Below are positions 1-14,280 of a stretch of 64,000 bases of DNA, in pieces; within the stretch, counting starts at the first letter, position 1; each line of letters starts with the position of its first letter. The stretch is taken from NCBI GenBank assembly GCA_013399895.1, contig VXBA01000323.1, positions 124,001-188,000 on the forward strand. Direction: 5' to 3'. Under the pieces are notes generated by a model, which was given only the letters and a program-made list of their open reading frames with translations, searched no databases and was not told the origin of the DNA. Position numbers and translations under genes: made by a program. Origin of the DNA: Serilophus lunatus. Taxonomy: Eukaryota > Chordata > Aves > Passeriformes > Eurylaimidae.

Positions 1-2570
1 CTCCCTCACTGTTAGCCAGTCGTGTTCACTGCTTTGATTCCCACAGAGAAAAAAAGGAATCATTTTCAGTACTTGATTTGTGTCAGTTGTTTCAATTTCC
101 CAGGGAATTAATAATTTAGAAGAATTTTATCTTCCTCATTTTAGAGTTATGTGAAGAGGCCAAGTGGCAAAGAAAAACATTAAATTATTTACAAGTTGTA
201 CACATATGCAGGCATATAAATGGTGCAGCATTATATATTTAACAGTTGTTAGAAATTACAGAAACTGTAACTAAGACAGCCAAAGTCCTTCGTCGAAGGA
301 GAGAAAAGTTGTCTCCAAATCTGTGTTAATTTTTTTAGACATTAAAAAGAGCTAAAGCAAATCTATTTATATCTGAAGCTTCTACAACCTTCAGAGGAAT
401 CAGAATAAGCAGTTTCTCTCTGCAAATGAAGGAATGAGGCTCAATTTCCCTATTGGCAAAATTCTTCCCAAAACGCAACTAAAACCCTGTTTCACATTTT
501 AGGATGATGGAATTGAATAAATCACAAGTGTGTAGACCTTTCAAGTCCTGGAGGGTGATGAGGTTATCACAGACTAGGAAAATAAATTATAAATTCATTT
601 GTAATGAGTGGACAGTGCTATAAAACAACGAACACATCCTAAATCTTCAAGTCTCCAACTACCAGCTCTATTCAGTTTGACTGAATAAAGGATTACATCT
701 TAATTTGGTGCTCAAAAAATAAAGATCTAAGAAAGAATACTAAATAGCTGAATTTTTATACAACTCTGAAGTAACCCTACATGACAAAGACAAGGACAGT
801 AAGCAGAATTTCTCATAATTCTGTCTAAATGTATTTACTGCCTTATACATGCAGCTGAAGAATTTTTTTCAAATAAAATTTAACAAGAAATAGTTTTGAA
901 AAAAATAGGTTTGAAGTACCATCCTCTGAATACTTACTACAAAGAAACGGTGAAACAGAACAAAATACCCCTATGCAGTAACTTCACATTTTTCTCAAAA
1001 ACTGATTTAAAATATATTTCTTTCTTAATGTGCATATATTTTACACAAAGACCTTCTGTTAAAATTCATCTGGCTCTCTGACTCCCCTTCCCTCAATGCA
1101 CACAGACAGGCATAGTCATTAAAGGATTGGCAGAACAAGATCTCCTTTCTTTTCTGAAGGGGGCCCTACTAACACAAGACCTCTGAAAGTAGTCTTTATT
1201 GTTAGGTGACTAGTGATGCAATCTTTTACAGCAGTGAGGATTTGGAATCTATTTTGTCCATGTCTTGTCAAGTAGACACATCTCTTATCCACACTGAATT
1301 AACATCCTTCTACCTTCTGGTTTTGACAAACTGCTATGGCTTGTCACTGACTTTAAGTTCAGTAGGAACAACTTTGAGCACCTAAAACAAGCTCCATCAT
1401 ACCCAGAAGGTAGTTTTCTATCCATAATGTATGGATAGCCTATAAGCTGTGGTGTAATGACAGCAAGTGGAAAGGGTTAAAGCACCTCCAGACTCAGGGC
1501 TTGCCACAGGTCCTCAGAAACACTCAATCTGGCCTGGAGCTCACTTTCCCTGATTCCCCTCACTGTAGAAAGACCACCAGATGCAGGGGACAGAAGGATC
1601 TCCAGCAAGGAAGACTGGCATAAGATGGACTCAAGCTCACAGCTTGGGGAAGGCTGGTCAGTGACACTGCAGCAAAAAGGGAAAGGATGACAGAACATGC
1701 TGAGTACCTTTAATGAAAAAAGACACTATGAGGAGGCCTGTGGAAGGAAAGGGACTTGGTACAAGCAAAGTTGGGGAGGTGCAGCAGGGACTGAAAAAAG
1801 AGTGAGGGCAGAGGAGATACAGGCACTGGGTAATGGTAGCAGAAGGCCAAGATGACAGTTACGCTTTAATGACTCATAGGAAGAGAGGAAGAAAGCAGCT
1901 CTGCCATGCAAGAGAAACAGCTTATGGCTTTGCCTGAATGCCCATGAACAGTGCTGGCTGATCAATCCTTCACTTGCAGTAGCTGCTTTGCTGCGGCGTC
2001 TTAAAGAAAATAAACAAGCAAGACTTCGGATCATCAAGTTCATTGTGTATCACTACAGATATGTTCCCTACCACGCAGGCAGGGATAGAGGCAGAGACAG
2101 CAGTGCACATGTGCAAACAAGACGGTAAGAAGTAGCTATAGTTTATTTTGACAAGTATTAATGGTTTAGGCGTAAAAATTTTAATGAACTGTGGTAGAAC
2201 ACAAAGACTTGCTGAGACACTTATGCTTTCATGATCTTAGAGATGATGAGCAGACAAAGGAAAAAATACAAGTCCTCAAAGGAGCAAACATCTGGCAGTC
2301 ATACAAACCTAGATGTAACTTATTTCCTTTTCAGAGTAAATCTCATGCCTCAATTTCATGATTTAAGGCACTTTTCCAACTGAAAAAGAAATTTGAGATC
2401 TTGAATATATTCTCATCAAACTGCAACACAAATTGATAGCATATACAAAGTATAAAAGTATGGATCTCTCATATTAACTTTGCAAGTATTATAAAAATAT
2501 AATACTCACTAAATTACAAAAATGTTTTCAGATAATATTTAAGATACATAACTTAGCACTGAAAGTTAAG
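1..2570. other. Non-coding left end
   Basis: AT-rich unique sequence. A few short open frames but no splice-site pair or repeat family that I can support. Confidence 0.5.
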
Positions 2571-2576
2571 TTTATT
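2571..2576 (-). terminator. Possible poly(A) signal of the 2782 exon
   Basis: AATAAA on the minus strand about 205 bases past the TAA at 2782. Common by chance in such AT-rich DNA. Confidence 0.25.
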
Positions 2577-2781
2577 ATGTGTATAGACTTGTAAATGAAA
2601 TACCTGATCGGTATGTTTCATATCAAGGCTACCAAAACAGCACACAGCTGACACAAAGTGAGAGAGCAGGATAAATGGCAAAAATATTTGGAGCTATCAA
2701 CAGATAGGCTTGGAAAAAAAATCAAAAAAGGTATCTCATTTAAAAAAAATACTTCTAGTTCTTACCATTGCAGTTGATCTC

Positions 2782-2894
2782 TTATAAATACTCAAAAGTT
2801 GTTACTAATATAATGTACACTTTGTCTTTAGTTTGAGCAATGATGCTTTCAAATTTTTTTCCTTCAATCAATTTTAGATTCAGCTTCGACAAAA
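2782..2894 (-). CDS. Possible distal last exon of gene A
   Basis: Acceptor GTTGTAATTTACAG, two entry bases, then 36 codons to TAA: LSKLNLKLIEGKKFESIIAQ, then TKDKVYIILVTTFEYL. The pattern of alternating hydrophobic and charged residues looks like protein. AATAAA (2571-2576) lies about 205 bases beyond the stop. A donor-like CAATG|GTAAGA follows just after the stop (about 2765). No exon immediately upstream in matching phase was fixed, so linkage to gene A is an inference. Confidence 0.33.
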
Positions 2895-5800
2895 CTGTAA
2901 ATTACAACTGATAATATTCACTGAACCAGAAAGGAGTTTCACCATTTCCCCTCTGAATTGATTGCAGAGCACTGCTGAAGAGATAGTCATCCCCCAGCCT
3001 GCTCCTCGAATGCCATAGCCATATGTTCCCATTGCTGCCTTAGTACCAGCTCAAATGACCACAGGATGAGGCAGGGCAGGCTACAGATATGACAGTAAGC
3101 ATACTTCTGCTCTCCCCTCCACCAAAAAATAAAATAAATAAAATAATAAATAAAACACCAGTTCAATACATTAAAATTAATTAAAATCTCACCTGATGCC
3201 AAAGGCAAGGAAGAGAAAAAAGCTGATGTGCTAGCAAAATGGTTTGGAACCAATTTTTTTCAAGAAGATAAAAAACTTAAAAACTTTATAAAGAATGGTT
3301 GCAGTTGGGTTTTGATTTTGTTGATTTTGTTTAACTGGCCTCATTAATTAGGTAGCAATAATATGGTTTATTACCAGCAGTAAAACTGCTGCTTGACATT
3401 AGAAGCTTTTATTTGAGGAAACTGCAGTTTTGCTGGCGGATCATTCAACAGCTGTTGGAGCCTAATAAGCTAACCAGGTGTTGACTGTACACCATACAAA
3501 CATATAATCCTGCATTAAGCATTTTGACATTTTACGCCATTTTTTCAATTAATTCAAGCAATTTCTCAAAAACTATATAAAAAGAGTAATATACACATAA
3601 TAAATATGTTACAAAGATGGAAATTAAAACATTGGAGCAAAACTCTATTCCATATCTTACTGTTCATAACAACACTTTGGTTGTTTGCTGACGTAAGCAA
3701 CTGAGGTGAAGAATAAGACCAGGTAATAGTCCTGGATATCCAGGTTTACCTACAGTCATCACTGAACAGATGCCACATAGGCTACTTCCAGATGAGACAG
3801 CGTGACTGCTGTTTCCCCAGGCTCCTACCCTAGCCATGCCCAAACTTTATGAGGGGAGGAGAAGCACAGGTACCAAACTCTCCCAGGTGACTCAGCTGAG
3901 AAAGAGCTACAACAGGACTCTCACCTCTGCAAGAGAGGACCAGACCTGCCAAGAGATACTGTGGGGCACGACCTTCTTATTCTCACAATTAGAAAAACTG
4001 CTTGAAGCCCACTGACAGTACTGTGCAGTGATGTGCTTGACCTTATTTCTGCTGGGAATGTTCCTCCCTCCTTCATCAATTCCACCGTGCTTGCCTAATG
4101 TTTCCTTTTTTTGCTGTGTCAAATAGAGATAACAAGTTACTCGAGGCAGGGAGCTGTCAAGAGCAGTGTAGCTCATCTGCAAAAGGTTTGGCAGGCTATG
4201 CAAAAAATAGAGCAAGGCAGATGACCAGCCTTTAAAACAAACACAGTTTAATTTATTCATAGCATAATAACTTACTAATTCATTGCCTAATGTGTTACTA
4301 GCAACGCATTCTAAAAATCAGGCTTCCACCCTCAATAAAGGCATAAATAGTTCAAATTAGGTTTCCTCCCCATAAGTATTTTGTGAATGCATTAGTAATT
4401 TTCAAATTCTGACATCTCCGGTATTAACAGCGCTATAAAATTACATCTGATACTTTTAATAACTCCTTCCTGAGTACTTCCCAATCCAGTAAATTGCTCT
4501 GAGGTCAACGGGATGAAGGTCTCTGACGGCCATAACAACCCATGTAGTCTCAGACAGGTTGCAGGGCAGATCTGTGGAGAGCCAGGGCCAAAGCCCCAAC
4601 ACAGCATCCAGGGTGGCCCAGCTCGCTGCACAAAACAGCAGCACACATATGGTGAGGCTTGTGAGGCCCCATAGAGCCTAATGAACAAAAACAGACCCCA
4701 TATGACTAACCCACAGTTGATCTGCTGCCATGAGCAAGAAGCAGAGAGAAGGATTAGGAAACAGTGGAGAGTGGCTTCTTCTTCCATGTGTCTCTTTAAA
4801 CCTGAATACTATATACTGCATTTCCTTGTACTGAATGTCATGGTTCTAACTCACTATATGGGCCATCACACGTCTCACATGTCATGGAAACTTACAGACT
4901 GGTTGTCAAACCAGCAAGACTGCTGGTCCAGGGTGACGGTGATACTGAGTGGGAAGGCTCCTTTGTGTCACAGCACTGCTTGCTCCTGCTTTCCTTCTCA
5001 GGCAGGATGCACACCAAAGAGCCACCAGCCACGCTGAAGCTCAGGCAAAGTCCACGTGCAAAAAGTCAGGAGCTTCTTGATGGGAAAGGATGGGAGAGGA
5101 ACTCCTAAGGGAATGTGGGGAAACAGGAGGGACTTCTCTGCAATCCAAGTGCCAAATGGCAACACCCACATCCCTTCCTGCTTTGGCAGTCACACTTCAG
5201 GATGGTCTCAAATACCTGTATTTCCCTCCAAACTACTCTTGGATCTGTCTAATCTCTTACCTCCCTTTGGGAATACAACTTAAATCCTGCCAGTTTTCAC
5301 CAGCTCCAATAAGGGTTCCCTGCAGCATTGTATAAATGTCAGGCAGTCTTTACTGATTTCAGTAAGCCCCACTGTGGGGCTTAGAGGGTGTTTAAAAAGA
5401 ATGTCAAAAAAAGCCCAGAGTATCTGTGCAGTTTTTGTATTTTAAAAGGCATGTGATAGGATGCAGAAAAGTTGATTCCAAATTTTCCGAAGGCTGGATG
5501 GGAACTGCTAGTACTACTTGAACTCGGATAATTGCTAAGCACGCCATGCAAAATTAACAACATAGTATTCAATGCATACCTTTACTCTCCTCACAAAAAA
5601 TTATGGCAGCCCTCTGTGCCATGCAGACCTTTTTAATTCCTTGTCAGATCTTCAGAACTTTGAAAAACACCTCCACCTGCCACACTGAAATAATTCATAC
5701 AACAACAGAGAGAAGCAGTTTCTATTAATATCCTTCTCCCGCTCCAGGCTGTGTGCTCTCAAAGCATTTCAGGTATACCATGTTCAAAGGAACTGACTGT

Positions 5801-7894
5801 GAAACAACGATGGCACTGAAGTCAGAAGCAGACTGCAATGTCCTTGAAAAACAAGTAAAACATGAGCTGAGGGTAAGAAACACTGAGGAGATTCAGCAGA
5901 GGGAAATTAAGAAAGTACACAATTAAAAAGCTAAAAATGCTATGTCCTGTTTTATTTATTTTTTTTGCCTTTACTTCATAAATTACTTCACAAATGATTT
6001 GTCTGATATGGAAATGCCCACTTTCTTTCTGTGAGCTATTGGTAGCATTTTGAAAACCATCAACAACTTCAGTGGCTTCCTCTTGCTCTCTCCAATGCAC
6101 TCAGATGCTCTTTGCCTGTCTTTACCTTCAAATCTCTGATATCAGAACTCCAATGTACATCCCACAGGTCACTTGCAGCCTCAGCATTCCTTGCACAGAA
6201 CCCAGAAATGGAATGTTTGGCTGCAACTGCTCATGATAAAATCAGCTGTGATCACAGAAAATGTCTGGGTCTTGAGCAGACAGGAGCATTCTCACAATTA
6301 GAGCTTGGCCTCTAATCAAGCATGAATTAAGTAATGATGATGAATTTTCATCACTCATGTGATCCTCTGTAAGTAAATCATATTTCATCATAAATATGGA
6401 CCATAAAGCCATTGTGTTTCATAGACTGTATTATGGGAGGCCCAGTTTCATGTCCTACTAAATGACCATGTATGAGCAAAACATCCAAAGAATCCTTTAT
6501 ACCACCTAATTTCTGCCAGCTTTCTGTTCTCATCCAAGCTGCATAAACAAACACACCTGTTTTGCACCCCATTTTCTCCTTCTTTTCTTCCATTGTCAAC
6601 AATCCCCAAAGTTAGATGGAAAAATTCCTCACCCAAACACAAACAAGGCTTTTGTCAAAACACAGGTGGGTGACATGAGGTAACTTAAGCCAGCCAACTA
6701 AGTAACACAGGGTAAATTGGAGAGATAACCAACAGCCCTGGACAAAATACGGACCAAAGGAATGCACTCTGTCCAGCCCAGAAGCAGACACAGGGCTGTT
6801 TAAAGAAAGGCTGCGATTTATCATTTTATATTTTTAACAACAAAGTTTGCAGCCTGAAGAGTCATTTTAAAATCAGTTATGTGTGTTCTCATTATTTTCT
6901 CTTTATATCAATTATCTTGGTGTTTCATATGCAAAGCCTTTAAATTCATTAGGCGATAGGCAGAACTGAAAGAAAAGCAAGATACATTTCTGGCTCAACA
7001 AGAATTGAGACTATAAAAGAACTAGGACAGTCACTTCTCAGTGCAAATTTTCTGCCTGCCACATGAATTCTGAAGACAGAAAGTCTTTTAGCAGAACTGT
7101 CACTAAGAAAATGCCTCAAGCACATGAAAGGGGACAGCATTTACATCCCTGAAGTAATAGCACAGGTGAAAAACAAGAGCTTATCTATCACACAGTAGTG
7201 CAGCTCTCAACTTGCCAAATAACTGTTTGCTCATATTATCAATTTTAAGAAGGCTGCCAAGCAGCCTTACACACCTAAGTCTTCAAAACCTGGCGGTACC
7301 ATGCTGCACTGTGCTTTATCAGCTTGCCACAATTTTGGCACCACATCCTACTAGAAAGCTGCTTTCCCCCATTCCTCAAAGGGATTTAACTGCCTAAGGC
7401 ACCATCATACCTGCTCCTATTAAGCTCAAATATCATCAGCCTTCACATGAAGATAGAAATATTTGGGGATGGCTATCACAAAGCTTTCTCCATTTCAGCT
7501 TACTCCCATATTGGAATTCACAGGCAGTTACTTTTTTTGTTTGACCAAGCTTAACATATCTTCACTGCAGCATGGGGTTTATTGTGCTTCCTGCTCCTTT
7601 AGAGAATCATGTGGGAAGCCCAACAGCCAGCCACATGCCCCTGGTGCACCACAACTCAAACAGCGCTCCATGTAGTCAAATTTAAAGTACTAGTACAAAA
7701 ACTCAAAAGCCACAAAAAGACCAGCAGAGACAGATCAAGGATGTAACTCATTTCCAAGATTGCTGTGAGGGGATCTATTGTCTGAAACTGCCCAGACTGT
7801 GCAGGAAGCCAGTCTTCAAGATGATGATCCTGTCTGTACTAGCACTCAGGACTGTATATTTAGGCTGACTGTTCTACAAGGCTTGAGGTGGCTG

Positions 7895-7975
7895 CACCCA
7901 CAGTGCTGTTAAAGGCAATGTTAAAGGTTGGACTACCAGACGTTCTTCTCCAACCACAAGGCTGCATTCCTATGT
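7895..7975 (+). mobile_element. Degenerate CR1 3' tail
   Basis: gttaaaggttggactaccag, acgttcttctccaaccacaa, ggctgcattcctatgtg resembles the CR1 terminus (ggttggac...cttccaacc...attctatg) with many changes. Confidence 0.5.
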
Positions 7976-10900
7976 GTGGTGACCCAAGTGGCTCGTTCTT
8001 GAGCTATGCAGCTATGGGGATAACTAAAGAGAGTTCAGAATAGCTAACACGATACTGAAGGCTTAAATCAAGAGATCTACAAGTGATGCTCTCTGAAATA
8101 AAAGTTGCTAGTTAATAGGGCAAGACAAAAGAAACAATGGAACCAAATTAAAGTGGCTTTGCCAAATATTGTAAAACAGCAAGCTCAAACTTCCAGCTGA
8201 AACGCACTGTTTCAGGCACTCAAAACCTTAAGATGCCACAGGAACAACAAAATCTCAAGTAGCTCACTTGATGCCTTTCATTAAATGAAAAAGTGAGTGA
8301 CCCAAACAACTCCTGCTCTCTGGCTTTGCTGGACAGGTCAGCATAGAGCAAATACCTTGAAGACAACACAGCCTGTGTTACATACAGACACCTCACCTCT
8401 GTTGCTGCACTGTGCTGTTCCTTTTCTGCAGAAGTACCCTGTTATTTGATATGCACAAGGTAATCTTGCAGCTTGGCTCTCTGTGTTTGGAAGCGTGGCA
8501 AGCAGCTGTGCCAGGCACTCTTGCCAAGAAAGTATTCTGAGACACTATGATAATAAAAATGCAGCAAAGTAACAGGCTTTTTTCTTCTTTCCTGTCACTA
8601 AGTACATAAGTCCAGGCATGGCTTTTCAGGCTCTGCAAGCTTTAAGTATATATATATCCAAAGCCCATAAACTGAACGGGAGACTGACAAATACACCCTC
8701 TGCAATCCTCTGAAAAGCCACTTTAAATGTGCCATCATTTACTGTTTAATGCCTATTTTGCCCTGAGTCTGTTGAAAGATACCAGCACAGATTGCAATTT
8801 TCCTACTGTAGTTCAGCAAATGCCACTAAAATCAATGAAAGACTGGGGTAGATGATGTAACGGAAGTCACCGAAAGTCCCAAAAAGAAGTGCACAGGGAT
8901 ATAAGTTGTTCTGGGTTTTTTTGGTATGTAAAAAAGAAACCCTATTGAGATGAAATTTTTGGGATGCAATCTCTAAGTGATAATAGCTTGGATAAAAATA
9001 AAATTTAATCAGTCTTAAAGTTGATCAAAATATTTTCCCTCAGATTTCCAGAAAAGGAGCTAGCTCCCTTAATAAGGACAAGACTGTTGCCAACTCTGAA
9101 CCTTACTCCCACCAATTTCACTAGATTACACTTGTTTAGTAGTAAAATAAAGATTTTGATTTAGACCAGAATACATGAAGAAATGGACACCATGTCAGGA
9201 AGAGCATGCCTACTTTATACTCTATGCGGTGGGAAATCAGAGGCATCTTTCATGTTAAGCCCAGCATGGGGGCAGGAAAGCTGAAAGGACAGGACAGCAA
9301 GGTAGTATCAAGCAGAGGCCCTCACTACCATTAAATGCTACTTGGGTAGCATTTAACAACCTGCAGATTTCAGAGCTTTCACATGGATCTCTTCAACTCT
9401 ACCAGCTACGTAGAAAGTTGCCAGGTACTAAATGAATGCTGTTCACGCTCAGACCTGCCTGACAAATTAACACATATCCCCACAGAGTACAGAAAAGATC
9501 TGCACAGAAAAGATTTTTTGGGGTTCTCAAACTGGAAAATCATGTGAACCAGGGAGAGATGCTACAAGGGTACGAAAGAGCAGGCAAGCTTGCAAGAGTG
9601 TAGGAATGAGGATGACACATAGAACTGGTCCTTCCAGCTGTACACAACTTTGTAATGCCCCTTCAGTGTCCCTGAGGGTGTTCCTGTTTCTCTATGCAGT
9701 AAAGCAGCTCATTCCAGTGATGCTGGGTACTTGGAGATGGTATGCGAGTCCATTCCTCCCACATCTGTGCCTAATTTGTCAAGACAGGTGAATCAGCCTT
9801 CAAAACTTCCAAAGCCTGCCTGCCAAGAACACAGAGCCAGGGAAGCGAAATGTAAAGTTTTGGCCCAAATTGTGAATTAGACAGAAAATCTGGAGCTACT
9901 GAAAACTGAGTGAAGCTGAAATGGCTACAGGATGTTACCTGTACCTAAAATACAAGCACTGCATGCAAATTTACTGAGGAACTACATACATGGTTTCCTT
10001 CTTTGATTTGCAGATGTTTCTTCTTTTTGCAGAGTGTTAAAATTTTGTTTGAGGGGAGGAAACAGATGCTAGCTGTAATAATGGCACCTTTCCAAGGTGG
10101 AAAGAAACTGTTAGTGGGGCTTCCACAAGCTTAAGGTTGGGAATATCAGATTTGTATTGCCTGTTTGCACAAATAAGACAACACTGTCACTGCACGGATT
10201 CCAAGTGCTGTTGCAGACGTAGAGTAGTGACCAACATTAAGAGCTGATGCCTTAACACTGTTTCTGCATCAGTCAGAGCAAATGGAGTCCTAAGCAGATA
10301 CCCCACAGCAGACAGCAATATGGATGAGGTTCCAGGCCAGATTTATTTATAATCTCATGCTTCAACCTTTGAGCTACTGTTCTATGAGGAGTGGAAGTTC
10401 TGCCCATAAACAGAAATTGTGGAAGAAGGTTGAATTTAACACAGCAACAGAATCAAAAAAAGAAGAAAAGTAAAAACTATGGCCAAATGAACAGAAAATA
10501 ATGCCATTATCCATCAAAACAATAACCATGGCAAAAAACAGGATATTTTTTTAAGTACCAATAATTTCTTAGTTTTTCCTGAAATAAATCCACCATTCTA
10601 ATGGAAAATTAAAAAAATCATAAAACTTAGTATATTTCTTTGAAACACTTCTCCCTTGTTTTATGGATTTCTATGAAAACGGCAAAAGCAATTATTATGG
10701 TCATCCAAGGCTAGAAGGCCATTTGATAGAAGGTAAGTGATTAGGAGGACTGAGAATCATATCCGGGGGAAAAAAAAGAAAATGCCATAGGAACACCCTT
10801 GATAGTGGTTGGAAAAGGGCAGGGCACAAGGTTATTTTGAACTGTGGAGCAGTTCATGTGGAGCATGTTCAACCAGAGAGCATCTTTATGATCCTGATAG

Positions 10901-11105
10901 TTAAATATGTCCAGAAGGAGAAGATAATGTTTCTGCAAGGTGTTGGAGGATAAGGTGAAGGTTAGGAAGACGATAAATAATCAATGAAAATTTTGCCAGA
11001 GAAAGCTGTTCAGATTTGTGAAATGTGGCAGAAGAAGGCACTCGAGGGATCCTGTGAGAGGATCACACAATAATGAGAGAGAGTAAGGAGAGATCAGTAA
11101 CTTAC

Positions 11106-11167
11106 CATGGGGGCTGAGAGTGTGAGTAAATCAGAATTCGGTCAGAGCAGAGGAAGCAGAAGGACTT
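11106..11167 (-). CDS. Possible gene A exon
   Basis: Perfect donor CATG|GTAAGT and a fair acceptor CGCTTTCCTTAG bracket 20 open codons (KSFCFLCSDRILIYSHSQPP) plus two bases. Only the phase-0 frame is open. No directly matching neighbour exon was established, so the evidence is the pair of splice sites alone. Confidence 0.22.
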
Positions 11168-13819
11168 CTAAGGAAAGCGTGTGTGTGCTAAGGTGTGGTG
11201 GTGAGGGACGAGTAGCCCAGAAAGGTTGTACGTGTGCCAGGCTAACACTTGCTACTGGGAGAGCAGCCAGAGGCCGAAAGGCTATTGTGGTAGAACAGCA
11301 AAGGATTACACACGCACTCAGACTTACCATACGTAACCCAAGGAATTGCTAGGTTAAGAGCTGAGCTACTCCAGCTTCTTGGTCCCCTGCCCCAGTCAAG
11401 GCAGAAACCAGCGCACCTCAGAAGGTGGAAGGACTTCCCTTCTTAAAGTGCCCCTTTCTCTTTGTTCAGCATACAGGTATTTTAGGAGAATTTCTCTTCT
11501 GACTTAGAAGCTGGCAACTACCTGGGATGAATTTCAGCCTGCCTGCGGTATGATTAATTTAATTTAAAAAAAACAAAACACCAAAAAACAAGCTAAGGAA
11601 GAGGAATAAGGGGTTTTTTTGCTTACAAAGGAAAAAATCCCTCGATGCCTGAAGATGGATAGCTGTATCATGGGGCAGCCAGGGGAACCTCTGCATTTCA
11701 ATCCCTCTTGTGCAGGGAGCTATTGAAAAACGGGCTTGGAAAAAGTCTGTACATGATCTTGGGCTGTTAAGGAAATCTCTGCTTACTAAAGGTTTCTGAG
11801 TCAACAGAAAGACATCTGTGAAGCCAGACAGCAGATAATTTGACCCAAGGACAATGTATAGCCCAAGAATGGGAGAGAGCGACAGAAACACAGTCACCTA
11901 AAAATACAATCACTGGCTGTAGGACAGTGTTGCTTTTGGCCTGGGAATACCTGCACAGGGATTATAGAGAGGAAGAAAAAGCAAGAGAAGGGGGAGGAGA
12001 GGTACCAGCTAGAGCATATGAACATGGAAATGGCTGTAAAGTAAGAGCTTTTTGGTTTTTGTTTTTTTTTAAATATGCAAGTTTAACAAGCTAAATACCA
12101 GCACATAGTCAGAGCCTGCTGGCAAGTGTGGAAACAGTGTTTTGAGCTGCTGCTGGCTTACATGAAGGTCACAGTGTACCTGCAGCTGCACAGCTGAGAG
12201 ACAGGTGCTGTCACAGGCAAAACAGGCAGCCTGCTCCTACTCTGGAGGATCTTTCTCCTTCAATTCCAGAAGAAAAGCCTCCCAACCAATTCTACCATAC
12301 ATTCTTGAAATTTATCTTGCCTCAGAAGGACTAGAGCAAAAATTTCAAGGGAGTGGAAAAAGACAAGTACAAATTATTAATATAAATGGCAAAATACAGT
12401 ATGCCCTAGCAAATATCAGACTGGTTTTCTTCTTAAACATTAAGAAAACCAAGACAGGCAATGAAACAAATAGCTAGACATTTAATAAAGACATATTTTG
12501 AAAACAGAAAGACAATCAATATGAAAAACAAAGAAGGAGATAACAGCATGTATGGTGACCTTTACTTGTAATTTAATGCTTGTTCTCATTAGATTAAATC
12601 TTGCTTTCCTCCCCCAGAAAAATGTTTCTAAGAAAGTAAAATATCTACTTTCCCTGAACAGAAAAACAGATGCAGCTGATCTGTTCATTCCACATTTGTC
12701 ATTTAATCTATCTGTTCATCAGACTACAGCATCAGCCATCTTGCTAATTATCTCCTTCCAACACACAGAAATTGAAAAAGATGAAAAGTCACCCTCAGGA
12801 AACAGAGGACTAGGAAAATGGGAAGATAAAATCCAAGTTTCAGCACCGCAGAGAATAATTCCTTAAATATTCTGTACTACAAACCACTACTTTGCCCCAG
12901 ATTTCAAAGATGCAAGACTTCTGTAATCTGTGAACCAACTAAGAATAAAGGGCAAACCAAACAATTTCAAAAGATGCAAATCCACATTTCTTATCTTTCC
13001 AGGTAACTTTTTATTCTGAAATGTGTTTACATCTCTGCATGAGCAATAGCCAAGAAAACACTCCCAGATCTAATGACAGATCTTCTTACTGTACACTGCT
13101 TTTTAGTTCTGGTTTTGGACACCCAAGAATTTACATTTTTAACAAATTAAGACAATTTCTCAGAAACTGTAATAATGTGTCTACAGTGCTAAAATCCTGG
13201 TAGCAGGTCTGCATTTTCAGAAGTAAAACTACATTTGCCACAATTCATTCACGCAACTCTCCATTCTCATGAAAGTGCACTTTAGATCCACCCAAAATAC
13301 TGGCTGGCAATGCTTTACAGTCCCACGAGCTTTTCACCACTTCATATCAGTGAAATTTCTGCTAGAGAAATCTGTATTTTCCCCAATTTTGGTATAGCCA
13401 AGTCATATAAAAATGGAACCAAGATCCATTTAGAGTATTTGACTGGGCTAACAGCAACCTAAAACTCCTAAGGACAATCTTCTAAAGCATGCCTTAGGAA
13501 TATATATCCAAGCATTACAAACGTTAATTAGTGTTATTATCAACAAAAGTTTAACCTGGTGACAAAAGCTCTTAACGTTTTCTTTCCTATTAATTGCAAA
13601 CATGCATAAAGAACGCCAGTCAGACTACCAGGATTTTCTGCAAATCCTACAAAATCACTAACAGCATCCACACAACACATTATTTAAGACCAGCAGCTCC
13701 TCCTACCAGCGCACTGGAAAACCGCATTTAATCTTTGCATCAATTCTTCTAGGGCCATTTCTTCAATTTTCAGCCAGCATTTCATTCTCAGATAAAACAA
13801 AAAGAATCCACAGCAAACA

Positions 13820-14280
13820 TGCCCCCCTGCTCCAAGGATGAAAGGAGGCAGAGGGGGAAAAACCCCAAACCCGGGCACTACAGCAGTGCTTCTCAGCCTT
13901 GCATTTCAATCGCTCCGCACGGATCCCTTCGGCACAAAGGGAGGCAGGAGCCCACGTTCCCCGCTGGCAGCGCCTGGGTGAGGCGGGCGCTGCTTGAAGC
14001 CAGAGACGTGAATGTTAACGACAGCAGGACCGCTCACAACTTCTCTCCCCTCCGCTGCATGTGGATTTGCCCGCAGTGGGGTCTGCAAACGCCGGAATTA
14101 ATGCGAAGCGCTGACGAGCCGCCGCATCTCCCGTCTCTCCCAGGCTGCAGCGAGAGCTGGGAAGGGCTGAGCTGCATCGAACGGGGGGCAGCCCGAGCTC
14201 GCAGAAAAACCCATCCTCACTCACGCTTACGTGAACGCTAAGGCTCCTCTCCACCTTCTTGCCAGTTTGCTGCCAGGGTG
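13820..14280 (+). promoter_or_regulatory. Small GC-rich island with plus-strand donors
   Basis: A 460-base block is clearly richer in G+C and CpG than its surroundings. On the plus strand it ends with CTGCCAGG|GTGAGTAGC, a strong donor, and has another donor-like site (CTGG|GTGAGG at about 13977). This is how a first exon and promoter of a plus-strand transcript, antisense to gene A, would look. The 140-codon plus frame (13819-14241) lying in it may only reflect the GC content. Confidence 0.4.

Larger units (their letters stand above)
2895..13819. other. Non-coding stretch, left half of gene A or flank
   Basis: Mostly unique AT-rich DNA. It contains the weak CR1 tail at 7895-7975, a possible exon at 11106-11167 and an A/T simple repeat at about 3126-3160. 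Good donor-like motifs at 3197, 3907 and 8397 (minus strand) have no convincing acceptor partner. Confidence 0.4.

Noticed and set aside
3907..4260. 117-codon minus frame ending at a good donor (GCAGAG|GTGAGAG)
   Set aside because: Two frames are equally open and the acceptor candidates are purine-rich, so it cannot be placed in a gene model.
8393..8638. Minus frame ending at donor CAGAG|GTGAGG
   Set aside because: Good donor and a possible acceptor (CTTCTGCAG), but the short exon is open in all phases and shows no link to neighbours.
13819..14241. 140-codon plus-strand frame in the small GC island
   Set aside because: Composition-driven open frame with no recognisable domain; kept only as an island with donors.
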